DNA of 64,000 bases from Arthrobacter sulfonylureivorans (GCA_004000035.1 RJAE01000002.1:496001-560000); one strand, 5' to 3'; shown: positions 42,827 to 51,886, counted from the stretch's first letter. A program made the numbers and translations. The notes: generated by a model from the sequence alone, not told the origin.

Positions 42827-44260
42827 TCATGCCATTCCGGCTCGGGAGTGGATGCGCCGGGCAGGTGCGGTGGAGGTGTAGACGTGGCCGGTAGGGGTGG
42901 TGGTCGCTACGCTGTGCGCGGGCCCCCCGACGGTTCTGGCGGACCAGCCTTCGGCTTCATGGGCGTAGTTGCATTCTTCACAGAGACCGCGCCCATTGCT
43001 CAGCGTGGTCTCCCCGCCTTCCGACCACGCAACGATGTGGTCAATATGCCGGATCGGCGCATCGCACCACGGGCCGGTGCAGGAAGCATCCCGGGCCATG
43101 ATCATCCGGCGCAGCCCATCCGGGAACTTCCGCGCCTTCGAATCCATCCCCAGCAACTGTCCCGTCCCCGGGGCCGTGAAGAGGCGCCGAATCCACACAT
43201 CCTCCGCTCCGCCGACCCTGAGTGTTTTCATTCTCGCCTGACGGGCTTCGTCGCGCGCAGTCTTCCAGCCCGGCTCAGTTCCCGCTGGCGGTGCCTTCTG
43301 TTCGGCGCCCGGCGGCCCGGTTTTCGCCGGCGGGGTGTACGGGAGTCGGATGAGGTCGCGGGCATACTGGGCCGGGACGATGCCGTACCCGGTCAGCCAG
43401 GCTGGTTCGCTGTCGCCCTGCAGCAGCGCCCGGTCTGTCATCACCAGCTGTATTTCTGTGCGCGCCGGATCTGCAGTGGAGGCTCCGGTGAGGCGTTCAA
43501 ACACCGTGTCCGCCATCGCCTGGCCTCGGGACCTAGGATCCCCGGCGTTTCGCAGTCGGTCCGCTTCCCGGTTTAATGCCGCCATGACGGCAACCCCTTG
43601 GACCACGGGCAACAAGGTGCGAACCGAGACCATGGTGTCGGGTTCGGGACGAGCGGAAACGTGTCGGTCGGCTTCGGCCTTCGCGGCACGATTAACTACC
43701 GAGTGCGGGTCCAGGCGGTACGCCATCCGCTTCGCCTCCGCCGTCAGGGCTTTATCGCCCAGTCCGTTCAGGCGTGTCTGGTTCCCTGCCAATTCTTCAT
43801 CCACTCGTGCCCGGTCCTCACGCCTCAGGCACAAGGTTTCGCTGACAAGGATCGAGGCGCGCCGCTCATTCAAACGTCCCGTTTCCAAGGCTTTGAGCGT
43901 GTGCGGCATCTCGTTGACTAGGGCCTTGGCTACGCCCAACAGGAGCCCGCCGCGGTGCGGAGATTGCCGCCTGGCCAACCCGATCTGCTTCGCAATCCCG
44001 CGGCCGCACCGGTCCTTCGGCACACCGGCTGCGGACCGCCCTGCACGAATAGAGGCATCCAGCGCGGCCGAGGCCTTTGCTTGCGCGGCGGCAGCTGCGT
44101 CCTTGAGGTTCTCCAAGGCCGTGATCCGGTCAATCCGTTCCGCATCCGATACGTCAGCATCAGCATCCGGGCCGGCCAGCAAACCGGCAAACGCATTGAT
44201 CGCAGCCGCACCAACAGCGGGCGGCCCTTCAAGCACTCCGGTTGCTGCGGGATCCAACAT
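42827..44260 (-). CDS. DUF222 / HNH endonuclease
   Basis: A 477-residue protein of the 13E12-repeat type, common in actinobacteria. Residues about 30-330 form the helical DUF222 domain. The C-terminal HNH nuclease (about 380-440) has DASCTGPWCDAPIRHIDHIVAWSEGGETTLSNGRGLCEECN, with the catalytic His-Asn-His set in the DHI, LSNG and CNYAHE parts and a zinc Cys set. These genes are often multi-copy and may be selfish or defence-related; the real role is not established. Flanking DNA contains no repeats or intron borders that I can see. Confidence 0.9.
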   Translation of the reverse strand: MLDPAATGVLEGPPAVGAAAINAFAGLLAGPDADADVSDAERIDRITALENLKDAAAAAQAKASAALDASIRAGRSAAGVPKDRCGRGIAKQIGLARRQSPHRGGLLLGVAKALVNEMPHTLKALETGRLNERRASILVSETLCLRREDRARVDEELAGNQTRLNGLGDKALTAEAKRMAYRLDPHSVVNRAAKAEADRHVSARPEPDTMVSVRTLLPVVQGVAVMAALNREADRLRNAGDPRSRGQAMADTVFERLTGASTADPARTEIQLVMTDRALLQGDSEPAWLTGYGIVPAQYARDLIRLPYTPPAKTGPPGAEQKAPPAGTEPGWKTARDEARQARMKTLRVGGAEDVWIRRLFTAPGTGQLLGMDSKARKFPDGLRRMIMARDASCTGPWCDAPIRHIDHIVAWSEGGETTLSNGRGLCEECNYAHEAEGWSARTVGGPAHSVATTTPTGHVYTSTAPARRIHSRAGMA

Positions 44261-44561
44261 CTCAGCGTCTCATTCGTCAGCATGCCCACAGGGCACGACA
44301 TTGAACACGAGCGGTCGTGGAACACGAGTCCACAGACGCCACCAGGAAACACGAAAACCGGTGGCCAACGTATGGTGCTGAACTACTACTAAGAACAGGC
44401 TATCCGCCGGCACTGACAGTCTCGGAGCCAGCGGAACTCCTATTAACAACAGCCTATGGATTGCTTCGGCTAGTTACCGAAGCGAGCTCTCGCATGTGGC
44501 CAAACCACCCTTCTACCCAGGTTGTGGAGGACTGGATAGCGTTGGCGTGGGCTGAGTTCGA

Positions 44562-44632
44562 CACCTGTGGCAGGCGCGCGGTCCTGCACCTGTGGCAGGC
44601 GCGCGGTCCTGCGCCTGCGGCAGGCGCACGGA
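44562..44632. repeat. 25-bp tandem repeat, almost three copies
   Basis: Units at 44562, 44587 and 44612 share CACCTGTGGCAGGCGCGCGG. The third is diverged and cut short. Confidence 0.88.
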
Positions 44633-44698
44633 GCCCGACGCGTGATCCTGCGCCGCGAGACGCCCCAACAGAGCCGGACTCAGCGCTAAAGGTGGGCA

Positions 44699-44708
44699 CC
44701 GCCGTCGT
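44699..44708 (-). repeat. ACGACGGCGG core, copy 6 (minus strand)
   Basis: An exact copy; on the minus strand it reads GATAACGACGGCGGTGCCC. Confidence 0.6.
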
Positions 44709-44850
44709 TATCAGGCCGAGACCGAGGCGAACCCCGTCAAAAAATAATCACGGAACCGTAACCTTTCACCTCTCTGGTTCGATTAGACAGGTGTACGGGC
44801 GCGCGGCGGGCTTTCGCCAGCCGTGCGCCAAGCACCAATCGAGGAGATCC

Positions 44851-45429
44851 ATGACGAATCGTTTCCGTACCCTGAGCCTGCCCGCCAAGGGAGCCGCTTT
44901 GGCCGCCATCATCGCCGTTGGCGGAGCCGGCGCTGCCGTTGCCGCACCCGCGCTGACTGCCGGGGATACCGCGAGCGCCATCACCACTCCCGCTGTTCCG
45001 GCCACTCCCGCCGTTCCCGCCGCCGACGGAGAGCAGGCCGTGCCGGCTATCCCGGCCACCCCCGCTGTGTCGGGCGCCGAGTCCGGTGCCAACGCTGAGG
45101 CGGGCGCCGACGCGGGCGTGAGCGCAGATGGCGCCGAGGCTGATGCGGAGGCCAGCGCGGAGGCCGAGGCCGGAACCGAAGAGACAGGCGCCGCTGCCGA
45201 GCTCCGCTCCGGTGCCGTGGTGACCCCGGCTGTGCCGGCAACCCCGGCCCTTCCGGGAGTCGACGGTGAGCCCGCCATCCCGGCCGTTCCCGCCGTTCCC
45301 GCCGTTCCGGAGCTGCCGGAAACCGCCAACGCCGAGGCCCAGGCCAAGAACGATGCCCGAACCGAGGCGGCAGAAGCCCGCGCCGAGCTCCGCGGTGCAG
45401 CTACGGTTAAGATCGACGCCGGACAGTAA
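44851..45429 (+). CDS. secreted Ala/Pro-repeat protein next to an ECF sigma factor
   Basis: A 192-residue exported protein. The N-terminal signal peptide (about residues 1-32) has a basic start, a long Ala-rich hydrophobic core and AAPA cleavage region. The mature part is low complexity. PATPAVPAADGEQAVPAIPATPAV recurs as PAVPATPALPGVDGEPAIPAVPAVP, and an Ala/Glu/Asp-rich block lies between the two Pro blocks. There are no Cys and no enzyme motif. GAGGAG precedes ATG 44851. It lies 74 bp before the sigma factor and probably belongs to the same regulatory module; a wall-spanning or sensor role is a guess. Confidence 0.75.
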   Translation: MTNRFRTLSLPAKGAALAAIIAVGGAGAAVAAPALTAGDTASAITTPAVPATPAVPAADGEQAVPAIPATPAVSGAESGANAEAGADAGVSADGAEADAEASAEAEAGTEETGAAAELRSGAVVTPAVPATPALPGVDGEPAIPAVPAVPAVPELPETANAEAQAKNDARTEAAEARAELRGAATVKIDAGQ

Positions 45430-45440
45430 TTTCGCACGGT

Positions 45441-45479
45441 GTCGGGTGCGGTGGCTACACTGAAGCCGCCGCACCCGAC
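45441..45479 (+). promoter_or_regulatory. hairpin around the likely sigma-factor promoter
   Basis: GTCGGGTGCGG (45441-45451) pairs perfectly with CCGCACCCGAC (45469-45479). The loop contains TACACT, a good -10 for the sigma gene. As RNA from upstream it would be a terminator-like stem without a T-tract. Confidence 0.55.
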
Positions 45480-45503
45480 GCCCGCAGTTTGAAGGACCTT
45501 AGT

Positions 45504-46055
45504 TTGCTTCGCATGCTCTCCGACGACGTTGTTTCTGCAGCGCAGTCAGGAAAGGCCGAGGCCTTCAGCGAGATCTACGCCGCGCTGGCGCCCGGGATCA
45601 ACGGGTACCTGAAAGTGCGCGGCCTGGAGGACCACGAAGGCGCGGTGCAGGAAGTCTTCCTCGCCCTCTTCTCACGGATCGGATCTGTGCGGGGAGGCTT
45701 CACAGGACTGCGCACGCTGGCCTTTTCCATCGCCCACGCCCGCTATGTGGACGATGTCCGGCGCCGTGCCAGGCAACCGCAACTCTCGCCCTATGATCCC
45801 GACGCCGATCGGCGGGCGGTGGCATCGGCCGAGACCGCGCTGCTGGAGACGCTGGGCGAGAGCGACATCGGCCGCCACCTCAAAGAGCTGAAACCCGACC
45901 AACAGGAAGTGCTGCTGCTTCGCGTGGTGGCGGATCTGACGCTGGAACAGGTCGCGGAAATCATGGGCCGGAGCACCGGCTCAATCAAGCAATTGCAGCG
46001 GCGTGCCCTGTTGAAACTGAAATCCGTTGTGGAAAGGAAGGAGGCCCTACTGTGA
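45504..46055 (+). CDS. ECF-type RNA polymerase sigma factor
   Basis: A 183-residue sigma-70 family factor. Region 2 (FSEIYAALAPGINGYLKVRGLEDHEGAVQEVFLALFSRI, then ARYVDDVRRRARQP) and region 4 (LKPDQQEVLLLRVVADLTLEQVAEIMGRSTGSIKQLQRRALLKL) are present with no region 3, which makes it ECF type. TTG 45504 has AAGGA 7 nt upstream; ATG 45513 is the alternative. Its stop overlaps the start of the next gene (GTGA), so sigma factor and membrane partner are made together. Confidence 0.9.
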   Translation: MLRMLSDDVVSAAQSGKAEAFSEIYAALAPGINGYLKVRGLEDHEGAVQEVFLALFSRIGSVRGGFTGLRTLAFSIAHARYVDDVRRRARQPQLSPYDPDADRRAVASAETALLETLGESDIGRHLKELKPDQQEVLLLRVVADLTLEQVAEIMGRSTGSIKQLQRRALLKLKSVVERKEALL

Positions 46056-46864
46056 AACACCTTGAGATTTCCGACGACGATGCGGTCCGCCTGTTGCTGG
46101 ATGAAGCGGAAGTGGCCCCTTCTGAACAGCTCGAATCTTCCCTGCTGGCACTCCGGTCCGCCGGCAAAGCCAGTTCGGCACCCGAACCGTCCGGAGAGCT
46201 GATGGTCTTCATGACGACGACGCCGGCACCTGCGCCGGTAGTCCCGCTGCGGCGGCACCGCAATGTTCGCGGTGCCTTGATGGTCGCGGCCGCACTGGCC
46301 GGGACCGGCCTTGGAGTCTCCGGAGTGGCCGCGGCCAACCCCGATTTCCGGACGGCCGCAGACCAGGCCGTTCACAACGTCGTCGGCTTCTTCGCGCCGT
46401 CCGCGGCCGGTAAAGCCGAGCGCGCCGACCACGCCGAGCACGGCGTTCCCGCCGGCATCCCCGCCGCGCCGGACCGGACTCAGCCGAACGACGATTCCGG
46501 CCCCGAAACCGGCACCGGCTCTGATTCAAACCGTCCAGCTGACCCAGCAGCAGATCCCGCCACGGACGCAGCCCATCCGGCTCCCCCGGGACATTCCCTG
46601 ACTCCCGGGCAGTCACCGGAAACGCCGGGCGGCAACCGGTCCGTCAAGAGTGATCCGAACGGGGCGGAGCGCGATCCGGTCACGCCGTTCCGCGGTCTGC
46701 TGCCGGGAACGCCGCCGCTTGACGGCACGCTGCCCGATCCGACCAAGCCGGACCCGCCAAAGGACAAACCCGGCAAGGGCTTGCCGCTGGAAGACGGCAG
46801 CCTGCCCTCGCCCGATCCGGGCCGGATCCCCGAACTGCCGGTGGCGCCGGAACCGCAACGCTAA
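46052..46864 (+). CDS. membrane-anchored partner of the sigma factor (putative anti-sigma)
   Basis: A 270-residue single-pass protein. The cytoplasmic N-terminus (about 65 residues) is acidic and helical (ISDDDAVRLLLDEAEVAPSEQLESSLLAL). One transmembrane helix follows at about 73-92 (RGALMVAAALAGTGLGVSGV). The outside part of nearly 180 residues is Pro/Asp/Gly-rich and disordered. Topology and GTG overlap with the sigma gene suggest an anti-sigma factor, but the HxxxCxxC zinc motif of classical ones is missing. The Pro-rich ectodomain resembles the neighbouring secreted protein in style. Confidence 0.75.
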   Translation: MKHLEISDDDAVRLLLDEAEVAPSEQLESSLLALRSAGKASSAPEPSGELMVFMTTTPAPAPVVPLRRHRNVRGALMVAAALAGTGLGVSGVAAANPDFRTAADQAVHNVVGFFAPSAAGKAERADHAEHGVPAGIPAAPDRTQPNDDSGPETGTGSDSNRPADPAADPATDAAHPAPPGHSLTPGQSPETPGGNRSVKSDPNGAERDPVTPFRGLLPGTPPLDGTLPDPTKPDPPKDKPGKGLPLEDGSLPSPDPGRIPELPVAPEPQR

Positions 46865-46964
46865 CCGGCCGGCCGTCCGCGGTCTGCTCTTCCGGCACAC
46901 CGCGGATAATGGCAGAGTGTCGCCCAAGGGGACACCGTTTCTGTCGGAGCAGGCAGGAGGACTC

Positions 46965-48671
46965 ATGGCTTCAAAGCCGCTGGTACTCGGCCCGATGCTG
47001 CGTTATGTGGATCAGACCACGGCCAGCATCTGGGTGGAAACCGCCGAAGCCGCCCGCATCGCCGTCGTTGTTGCAGGCCGTTCCTGGCAGGCACGAACCT
47101 TTGCCGTCCACGGCCACCACTATGCGCTGGTCGAGGTCGACGGGCTGGAGCCCGGGAGCGCCGTGCCGTACCGGCTTGAGATCGACGGCGTGCAGGCCTG
47201 GCCGGAGCCGGATTCGCCGTACCCGGCTCCGATGATCCGCACCCTCGCACCGGGGCGCCCGCTCAGCCTGGCCTTCGGATCCTGCCGCACCAGCACCGAG
47301 CATGACGCGGCGGGCAACCGGAAGCATGGCGTGGACGCGCTGCGGGCGTATGCACTGCACCGTGCGGCCTCCGGCGCCGCGAATGGCCCGGGGGACAACT
47401 CCGGCTGGCCGGACCTGGTCCTCTTCCTCGGCGACCAGGTCTATGCGGACTCCACCACCGAGGCGATGCAGGATTTCATCCGGTCCCGGCGCGATATCAA
47501 GGAACCGCCGGGCGAGGAGCTCAAGGACTATCAGGAGTACGCCCACCTGTACATGCTCGCGTGGTCGGACGGCGCCAACCGCTGGCTGCTGTCCACCGTG
47601 CCCAGCGCCATGATCTTCGACGACCATGACATCCGCGACGACTGGAACGCCTCGCTGGCCTGGCGGCGGCAGATGGAGGAAACGTCGTGGTGGCACGGCC
47701 GGATCGTTTCCGGCCTGACGTCCTATTGGGTCTACCAGCACCTGGGCAACCTGTCCCCGGAGCAGCGCGCCCAGGACGAACTGTGGCAGCAGGTGGCCAG
47801 CCACTCCGGCGACGGCGAGCTGGACCTGACCGACGCGCTGGAGGCGTTCGCCGAGCGCGCTGACCAGGACCCGGAAACCTACCGGTGGAGCTTCACGCGC
47901 GATATCGGCGGCACCCGGCTGGTGGTCGTGGACTCGCGCGCGGCCCGGGAACTGGAGCCGGAGCGGCGCTCGTTGCTGGACCAGGACGAGATGGCCTGGC
48001 TGGACGGCCAGCTCCAGGGCGGTTTCAAGCACCTGCTGATCGGTACTTCGCTGCCGTTCCTGCTCCCCCAGGGCCTGCACCATATTGAGTCCTGGAACGA
48101 GGCGCTGAGCGAGGGAGCCTGGGGCAAGTTCCCGGCGGCCATCGGCGAACGGCTGCGGCAGGCCGTGGACCTGGAGCATTGGGCGGCCTTCCAGCAGAGC
48201 TTCCGCAAGGTGGCGGGAATCGTTGAGGAGGTGGCCGACGGCGGACGCGGGCCTGCGCCGCAGACCGTCACCTTCCTCTCGGGCGACGTCCACTTCTCCT
48301 ACGTGTCCGAGGTCCAGCGGTCCTCGGGCAGCCGGATCGTCCAGGCGGTCTGCTCCCCCGTCCGCAACCCGCTGCCACGGTTCCTGCGCTACTTCACCGC
48401 CTTCATGTCCTACGGCGTCGCCGCGCCGGTCGGCGCCCTGGTGGCCCGAGGCGCCAAAGTGCCGAAACCGCCGTTCGACTGGAAGGGCCTTAAGCGGCCC
48501 TGGTTCGACAACAACCTGGCCAGCCTTGAGGATTCCGGCGACGGCCTGAGGATCCGTTGGGAAACCGGCGTGGTGGACGACGGCGACCATCTGCACCCGC
48601 GGCTGAAAGAGGTCGCTGCGCTGACCATCGCCCCGCGAAGCACCGTCCCGCGCAGCACCACCACGCGTTGA
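46965..48671 (+). CDS. PhoD-like alkaline phosphatase family protein
   Basis: A 568-residue metallophosphatase. The N-terminal domain (about 1-95) is a fibronectin-like fold (LGPMLRYVDQTTASIWVETAEAARIAV). The catalytic domain has FGSCR (about residue 105), VLFLGDQVYAD, MIFDDHDIRDDWN, and FLSGDVHFSYVSEV, the metal ligands of PhoD-type enzymes. There is no Tat or Sec signal peptide, so it may act in the cytoplasm, unlike classical PhoD. A strong AGGAGG lies before ATG 46965. Confidence 0.88.
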   Translation: MASKPLVLGPMLRYVDQTTASIWVETAEAARIAVVVAGRSWQARTFAVHGHHYALVEVDGLEPGSAVPYRLEIDGVQAWPEPDSPYPAPMIRTLAPGRPLSLAFGSCRTSTEHDAAGNRKHGVDALRAYALHRAASGAANGPGDNSGWPDLVLFLGDQVYADSTTEAMQDFIRSRRDIKEPPGEELKDYQEYAHLYMLAWSDGANRWLLSTVPSAMIFDDHDIRDDWNASLAWRRQMEETSWWHGRIVSGLTSYWVYQHLGNLSPEQRAQDELWQQVASHSGDGELDLTDALEAFAERADQDPETYRWSFTRDIGGTRLVVVDSRAARELEPERRSLLDQDEMAWLDGQLQGGFKHLLIGTSLPFLLPQGLHHIESWNEALSEGAWGKFPAAIGERLRQAVDLEHWAAFQQSFRKVAGIVEEVADGGRGPAPQTVTFLSGDVHFSYVSEVQRSSGSRIVQAVCSPVRNPLPRFLRYFTAFMSYGVAAPVGALVARGAKVPKPPFDWKGLKRPWFDNNLASLEDSGDGLRIRWETGVVDDGDHLHPRLKEVAALTIAPRSTVPRSTTTR

Positions 48672-48754
48672 CCCGGCCCCGCAGCGACTGACCCGCCGCC
48701 GAAGCCCGTAGCGACGCAGCCCACAGCCGAACCCGACCCACCGCCGTCGCTCCT

Positions 48755-48767
48755 TAGACTGGTAGGC
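48755..48767 (+). promoter_or_regulatory. -10 element of a leaderless ABC-F gene
   Basis: TAGACT (48755-48760) ends 7 nt before ATG 48768, with no clear ribosome site between. A likely leaderless promoter. Confidence 0.5.
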
Positions 48768-50405
48768 ATGACTTCAACGCTGGTGGCCAAAGACCTCTCG
48801 GGCGGCCACGGCCACCGCGCCCTGTTCGCCAACCTGAACCTGACCGTCGCCCCCGGCGACGTGGTGGGTGTGGTCGGCGCCAATGGCGCCGGCAAAACGA
48901 CGCTGCTGCGCATCCTGGCCGGCGTGGATGCGCCGCTGGCCGGATCGGTGAGCACCGCGCCGTCGGATGCGTTTATCGGCTGGCTGCCGCAGGAACACGA
49001 GCGGATTCCCGGCGAGACCATCGCCGCGTACATCGGCCGACGCACCGGTGCGGCCGAGGCCACCGAAGCCATGGAGTCCGCCGCCGAAGCGCTGGGCTCG
49101 GGCTCCAAGCACGCCGACGACGCCTACGCCGCCGCCTTGGACCATTGGATGGCCAGCGGCGCCGCGGATCTGGAGGACCGGATTCCGCCCGTGCTCGCCG
49201 AACTTGGCCTGGATGTAGGCCCGGACGCGGCCATGACCAGCCTCTCCGGCGGCCAGGCCGCGCGGGCCGCGCTGGCGGCCTTGCTGCTGAGCCGGTTCGA
49301 TGTGGTGCTGCTGGACGAGCCCACCAATGACCTGGACCTGGCCGGGCTGGCCCGGCTGGAGTCCTTTGTGCAGGGCCTGCGCGGCGGCGTGGTGCTGGTG
49401 TCGCACGACCGTGAATTTTTGGCCCGCTGTGTCACCACCGTGGTGGAGCTGGACCTGGCGCAGAACAAGGTGGCGGTGTACGACGGCGGCTACGACGCCT
49501 TTCTGGAGGAGCGTGCCGTGGCCCGCCGGCATGCCCGCGAGGCCTACGACGAGTTCTCGGAGAAGAAGGCTGACCTCGTGGCGCGGGCGCGCACCCAGCG
49601 CGAATGGAGTTCGCAGGGCGTCCGCAATGCCATGAAGAAGAACCCGGACAATGACAAGATCCGCCGCAGGGCCAGCACGGAATCGTCCGAGAAGCAGGCG
49701 CAGAAGGTCCGCCAGATGGAGTCCCGGATTGCCCGGTTGGACGAGGTGGAGGAGCCGCGCAAGGAGTGGCAGCTGCAGTTCAGCATCGGCGCCGCCCCGC
49801 GCTCCAGTTCCGTGGTCGCCACGCTGAACCGGGCCACCGTCCGCCGCGACGGTTTCACGCTCGGCCCGGTCTCGCTGCAGGTCAACGCCGGCGAGCGCAT
49901 CGGCATCACCGGCCCCAACGGCGCGGGCAAGTCCACCCTGCTGCGCCTGCTGCTGGAACATCAGGAGCCCGACGACGGCGCTGCCGCCTTGGGTGCCAGC
50001 GTCGCCATCGGCGAGATCGACCAGGCGCGCGGCCAGCTCGCGGAGGACCAGCCGCTGGGGACCGCCTTCGAGGCGCTGGTGCCGGACTACAGCCAGGCCG
50101 AGGTCCGCACCCTGCTGGCGAAGTTCGGTCTCAAAGCGGACCAGGTATCCAGCACCGTCGGCGCCCTCTCCCCCGGCGAGCGTACCCGTGCGGCGCTCGC
50201 CCTGCTGCAGGCCCGGGGTGTGAACCTGCTGGTCCTCGACGAACCCACCAACCACCTGGACCTGCCCGCCATCGAACAGCTGGAGCAGGCGCTGGACGGC
50301 TACGACGGCACCCTCCTGCTGGTCTCCCACGACCGCCGCCTGCTGGAAAACGTCCGGCTGGATACCCGCTGGGACGTCGACGCCGGCCAGGTTTCGATCA
50401 GCTGA
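48768..50405 (+). CDS. ABC-F family ATPase
   Basis: A 545-residue protein with two ABC ATPase domains and no membrane part. Domain one has VGANGAGKTTLL (37-46), signature LSGGQAARAALAALLLSR and VVLLDEPTNDLDL. Domain two has ITGPNGAGKSTLLRLLLEHQ, LSPGERTRAALALL and LVLDEPTNHLDL. A charged linker (about 240-340) holds the P-site tRNA interaction motif typical of ABC-F. These proteins act on ribosomes; some give resistance to macrolides, lincosamides and pleuromutilins, others are housekeeping (EttA, Uup). Which type applies cannot be decided by eye. Confidence 0.93.
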   Translation: MTSTLVAKDLSGGHGHRALFANLNLTVAPGDVVGVVGANGAGKTTLLRILAGVDAPLAGSVSTAPSDAFIGWLPQEHERIPGETIAAYIGRRTGAAEATEAMESAAEALGSGSKHADDAYAAALDHWMASGAADLEDRIPPVLAELGLDVGPDAAMTSLSGGQAARAALAALLLSRFDVVLLDEPTNDLDLAGLARLESFVQGLRGGVVLVSHDREFLARCVTTVVELDLAQNKVAVYDGGYDAFLEERAVARRHAREAYDEFSEKKADLVARARTQREWSSQGVRNAMKKNPDNDKIRRRASTESSEKQAQKVRQMESRIARLDEVEEPRKEWQLQFSIGAAPRSSSVVATLNRATVRRDGFTLGPVSLQVNAGERIGITGPNGAGKSTLLRLLLEHQEPDDGAAALGASVAIGEIDQARGQLAEDQPLGTAFEALVPDYSQAEVRTLLAKFGLKADQVSSTVGALSPGERTRAALALLQARGVNLLVLDEPTNHLDLPAIEQLEQALDGYDGTLLLVSHDRRLLENVRLDTRWDVDAGQVSIS

Positions 50406-50453
50406 CCGGCGGGGGCCTTGCAGCGCTGAGCCTTCCCAGTTTTGGGCTGTCGG

Positions 50454-51665
50454 CTATTCGAAGTCGGCCAGCCAGAGGTCCGGGCCGAACACTTCGTACT
50501 GGATGTCCTTGGCGGGAATCCCTCGGGCAATAAGGGCGCTCCGCACGGCCTTCATGAAGACCAGCGGCCCGCAGAGATAAGATTCGGCGTCGGTGGGCAG
50601 CTCGGTGTTGGTCAGGTCCATAAAACCCACCTGTACACCTTCCACCTGCTGGGTCCGTTCGCCAGGCTGCTCGTACCAGGTACCCATCGAGGCATAGGGC
50701 AGTTTCGCCAAATCCGCCTTGACCTGTTCGCGCAGCGCAAACGTCTCTTCGGAGTGGTCCGCATGCAGCAGGACCACCGTGCGCTGCGATTCGGACTGGA
50801 CCAGGTGCGATAGCATTCCTGCCATGGGAGTGATGCCGATGCCGGCACTGGCGAACACGATCGGACGGTCCGAGTACTCCAACACCACGTCGCCGAAGGG
50901 AGCAGAAAGGACTACTTCGTCTCCTACCTGCGCGTCGCGGTGCAGCCAGGTCGAGACCTCCCCGTCCGGCTTGCCGCTGTCGTCGTGCACGCGTTTGACC
51001 GAGAACTGCCGATGCTGGCCATCATCGGCCCGCGTCAGAGAGTACTGCCGGGGCTGGTGAACGCCGTCGGACATTCTTGCTTTCAGCGTGACGTACTGGC
51101 CCGGCAACGACGGCTTGACGTCCCGCGCGTCGGTCCGCTCCACCACAAAGGTCACCACGTCCGGCGTTTCCTGGATCCGTTCCGCCACCCGCCAGGTGCG
51201 CCAGACTTCGTCTGGTCCCAGATGCACGGCGTCGTAGAGTCCGCGTTCCTTGTTGATCAGCAAGTTCGCCATCAGCCAGTAGACTTCATCCCAGGCTGCC
51301 GCGACCGGCGGAGTCACCGCCTCCCCCAGAACGTCGCCGATGGCCCACATCAGATTGTCGTGGACAATTTGGTACTGGTCCGGCCGCAGGCCCAGCGAGA
51401 CGTGTTTATGCGCGATGCGCGACAGCAGGTGGTCCGGCAGGTCGTCCGGCTTTTCAATCAGCGTGGTGGCGAATGCGGCGATGGAACCGGCCAGCGCTTG
51501 CTGCTGCTTCCCGTCGGCTTGGTTGCCCCGGTTGAAAAGGCCGTCCAGCAGTTCCGGCCGTTCCTCAAACATGTGCCGGTAGAACCGCTGGGCAATCTCC
51601 TGGATGTTCTCCCCTACCACGGGGAGGGTTGCCTTGATGATGGGTGTGGACGTATCTGACAGCAT
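50454..51665 (-). CDS. hmp: flavohemoglobin (nitric oxide dioxygenase)
   Basis: A 403-residue flavohemoglobin, which turns NO plus O2 into nitrate with NADPH. The globin domain (1-140) has distal Tyr29 and Gln54 (NQADGKQQQAL) and proximal His88 (AHKHVSLGL). The FAD domain has RQYSLTRA and the NAD domain FASAGIGITPMAGML; the C-terminus ends YEVFGPDLWLADFE, as in Hmp. ATG 51665 follows GAAGGAG and matches the family start; an upstream extension is spurious. No NsrR- or NorR-type site is obvious. Confidence 0.96.
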   Translation of the reverse strand: MLSDTSTPIIKATLPVVGENIQEIAQRFYRHMFEERPELLDGLFNRGNQADGKQQQALAGSIAAFATTLIEKPDDLPDHLLSRIAHKHVSLGLRPDQYQIVHDNLMWAIGDVLGEAVTPPVAAAWDEVYWLMANLLINKERGLYDAVHLGPDEVWRTWRVAERIQETPDVVTFVVERTDARDVKPSLPGQYVTLKARMSDGVHQPRQYSLTRADDGQHRQFSVKRVHDDSGKPDGEVSTWLHRDAQVGDEVVLSAPFGDVVLEYSDRPIVFASAGIGITPMAGMLSHLVQSESQRTVVLLHADHSEETFALREQVKADLAKLPYASMGTWYEQPGERTQQVEGVQVGFMDLTNTELPTDAESYLCGPLVFMKAVRSALIARGIPAKDIQYEVFGPDLWLADFE

Positions 51666-51855
51666 CGTCGCTGCTCCTTCCGGTTGTCCCCGACAACTCC
51701 CACCTTTCTCGGACTGCGGAGAAAATGCCACCCCGGCGGCCTCTGCACCTACTGAAATTTCCGCTGTCGTCTCCCTTGACCAGTCCGGCTGACAGTAGTC
51801 CTGCCGATGGCTTCCCGCACCTGGAAATTCCCCATTGCGTGCCGACAAATCGGCG

Positions 51856-51878
51856 CCTACCCTGATGCCAAGGGTAGG
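51856..51878 (+). promoter_or_regulatory. hairpin covering a ribosome site
   Basis: CCTACCCT (51856-51863) pairs with AGGGTAGG (51871-51878). The right arm runs into GGTAGGAG, the ribosome site of the frame at 51887, so folding could block it. Confidence 0.4.
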
Positions 51879-51886
51879 AGCTGGCC

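Larger units (their letters stand above)
44261..44850. other. 590-bp gap with tandem repeats and low-GC stretch
   Basis: No supported gene. The part at about 44380-44540 is clearly less GC-rich than neighbours. A frame runs through it into the secreted-protein gene but shows no recognisable domain. It contains the 25-bp tandem array and repeat copy 6. The final 100 bp (AACCGTAACCTTTCAC, then GATTAGACAGG) look like the promoter of the gene at 44851. Confidence 0.55.

Noticed and set aside
42827-44260. homing endonuclease in an intron or intein
   Set aside because: DUF222/HNH proteins are free-standing in actinobacteria, and the flanks show no split gene.
44317-44850. N-terminal extension of the secreted Ala/Pro protein
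   Set aside because: The frame is open, but a signal peptide and GAGGAG site place the start at 44851, and the extension crosses tandem repeats.
46971-48596. 541-codon open frame on the minus strand
   Set aside because: Antisense of the PhoD-like gene, whose metal motifs are intact on the plus strand.
48774-50330. 518-codon open frame on the minus strand
   Set aside because: Antisense of the ABC-F gene; no domain seen.
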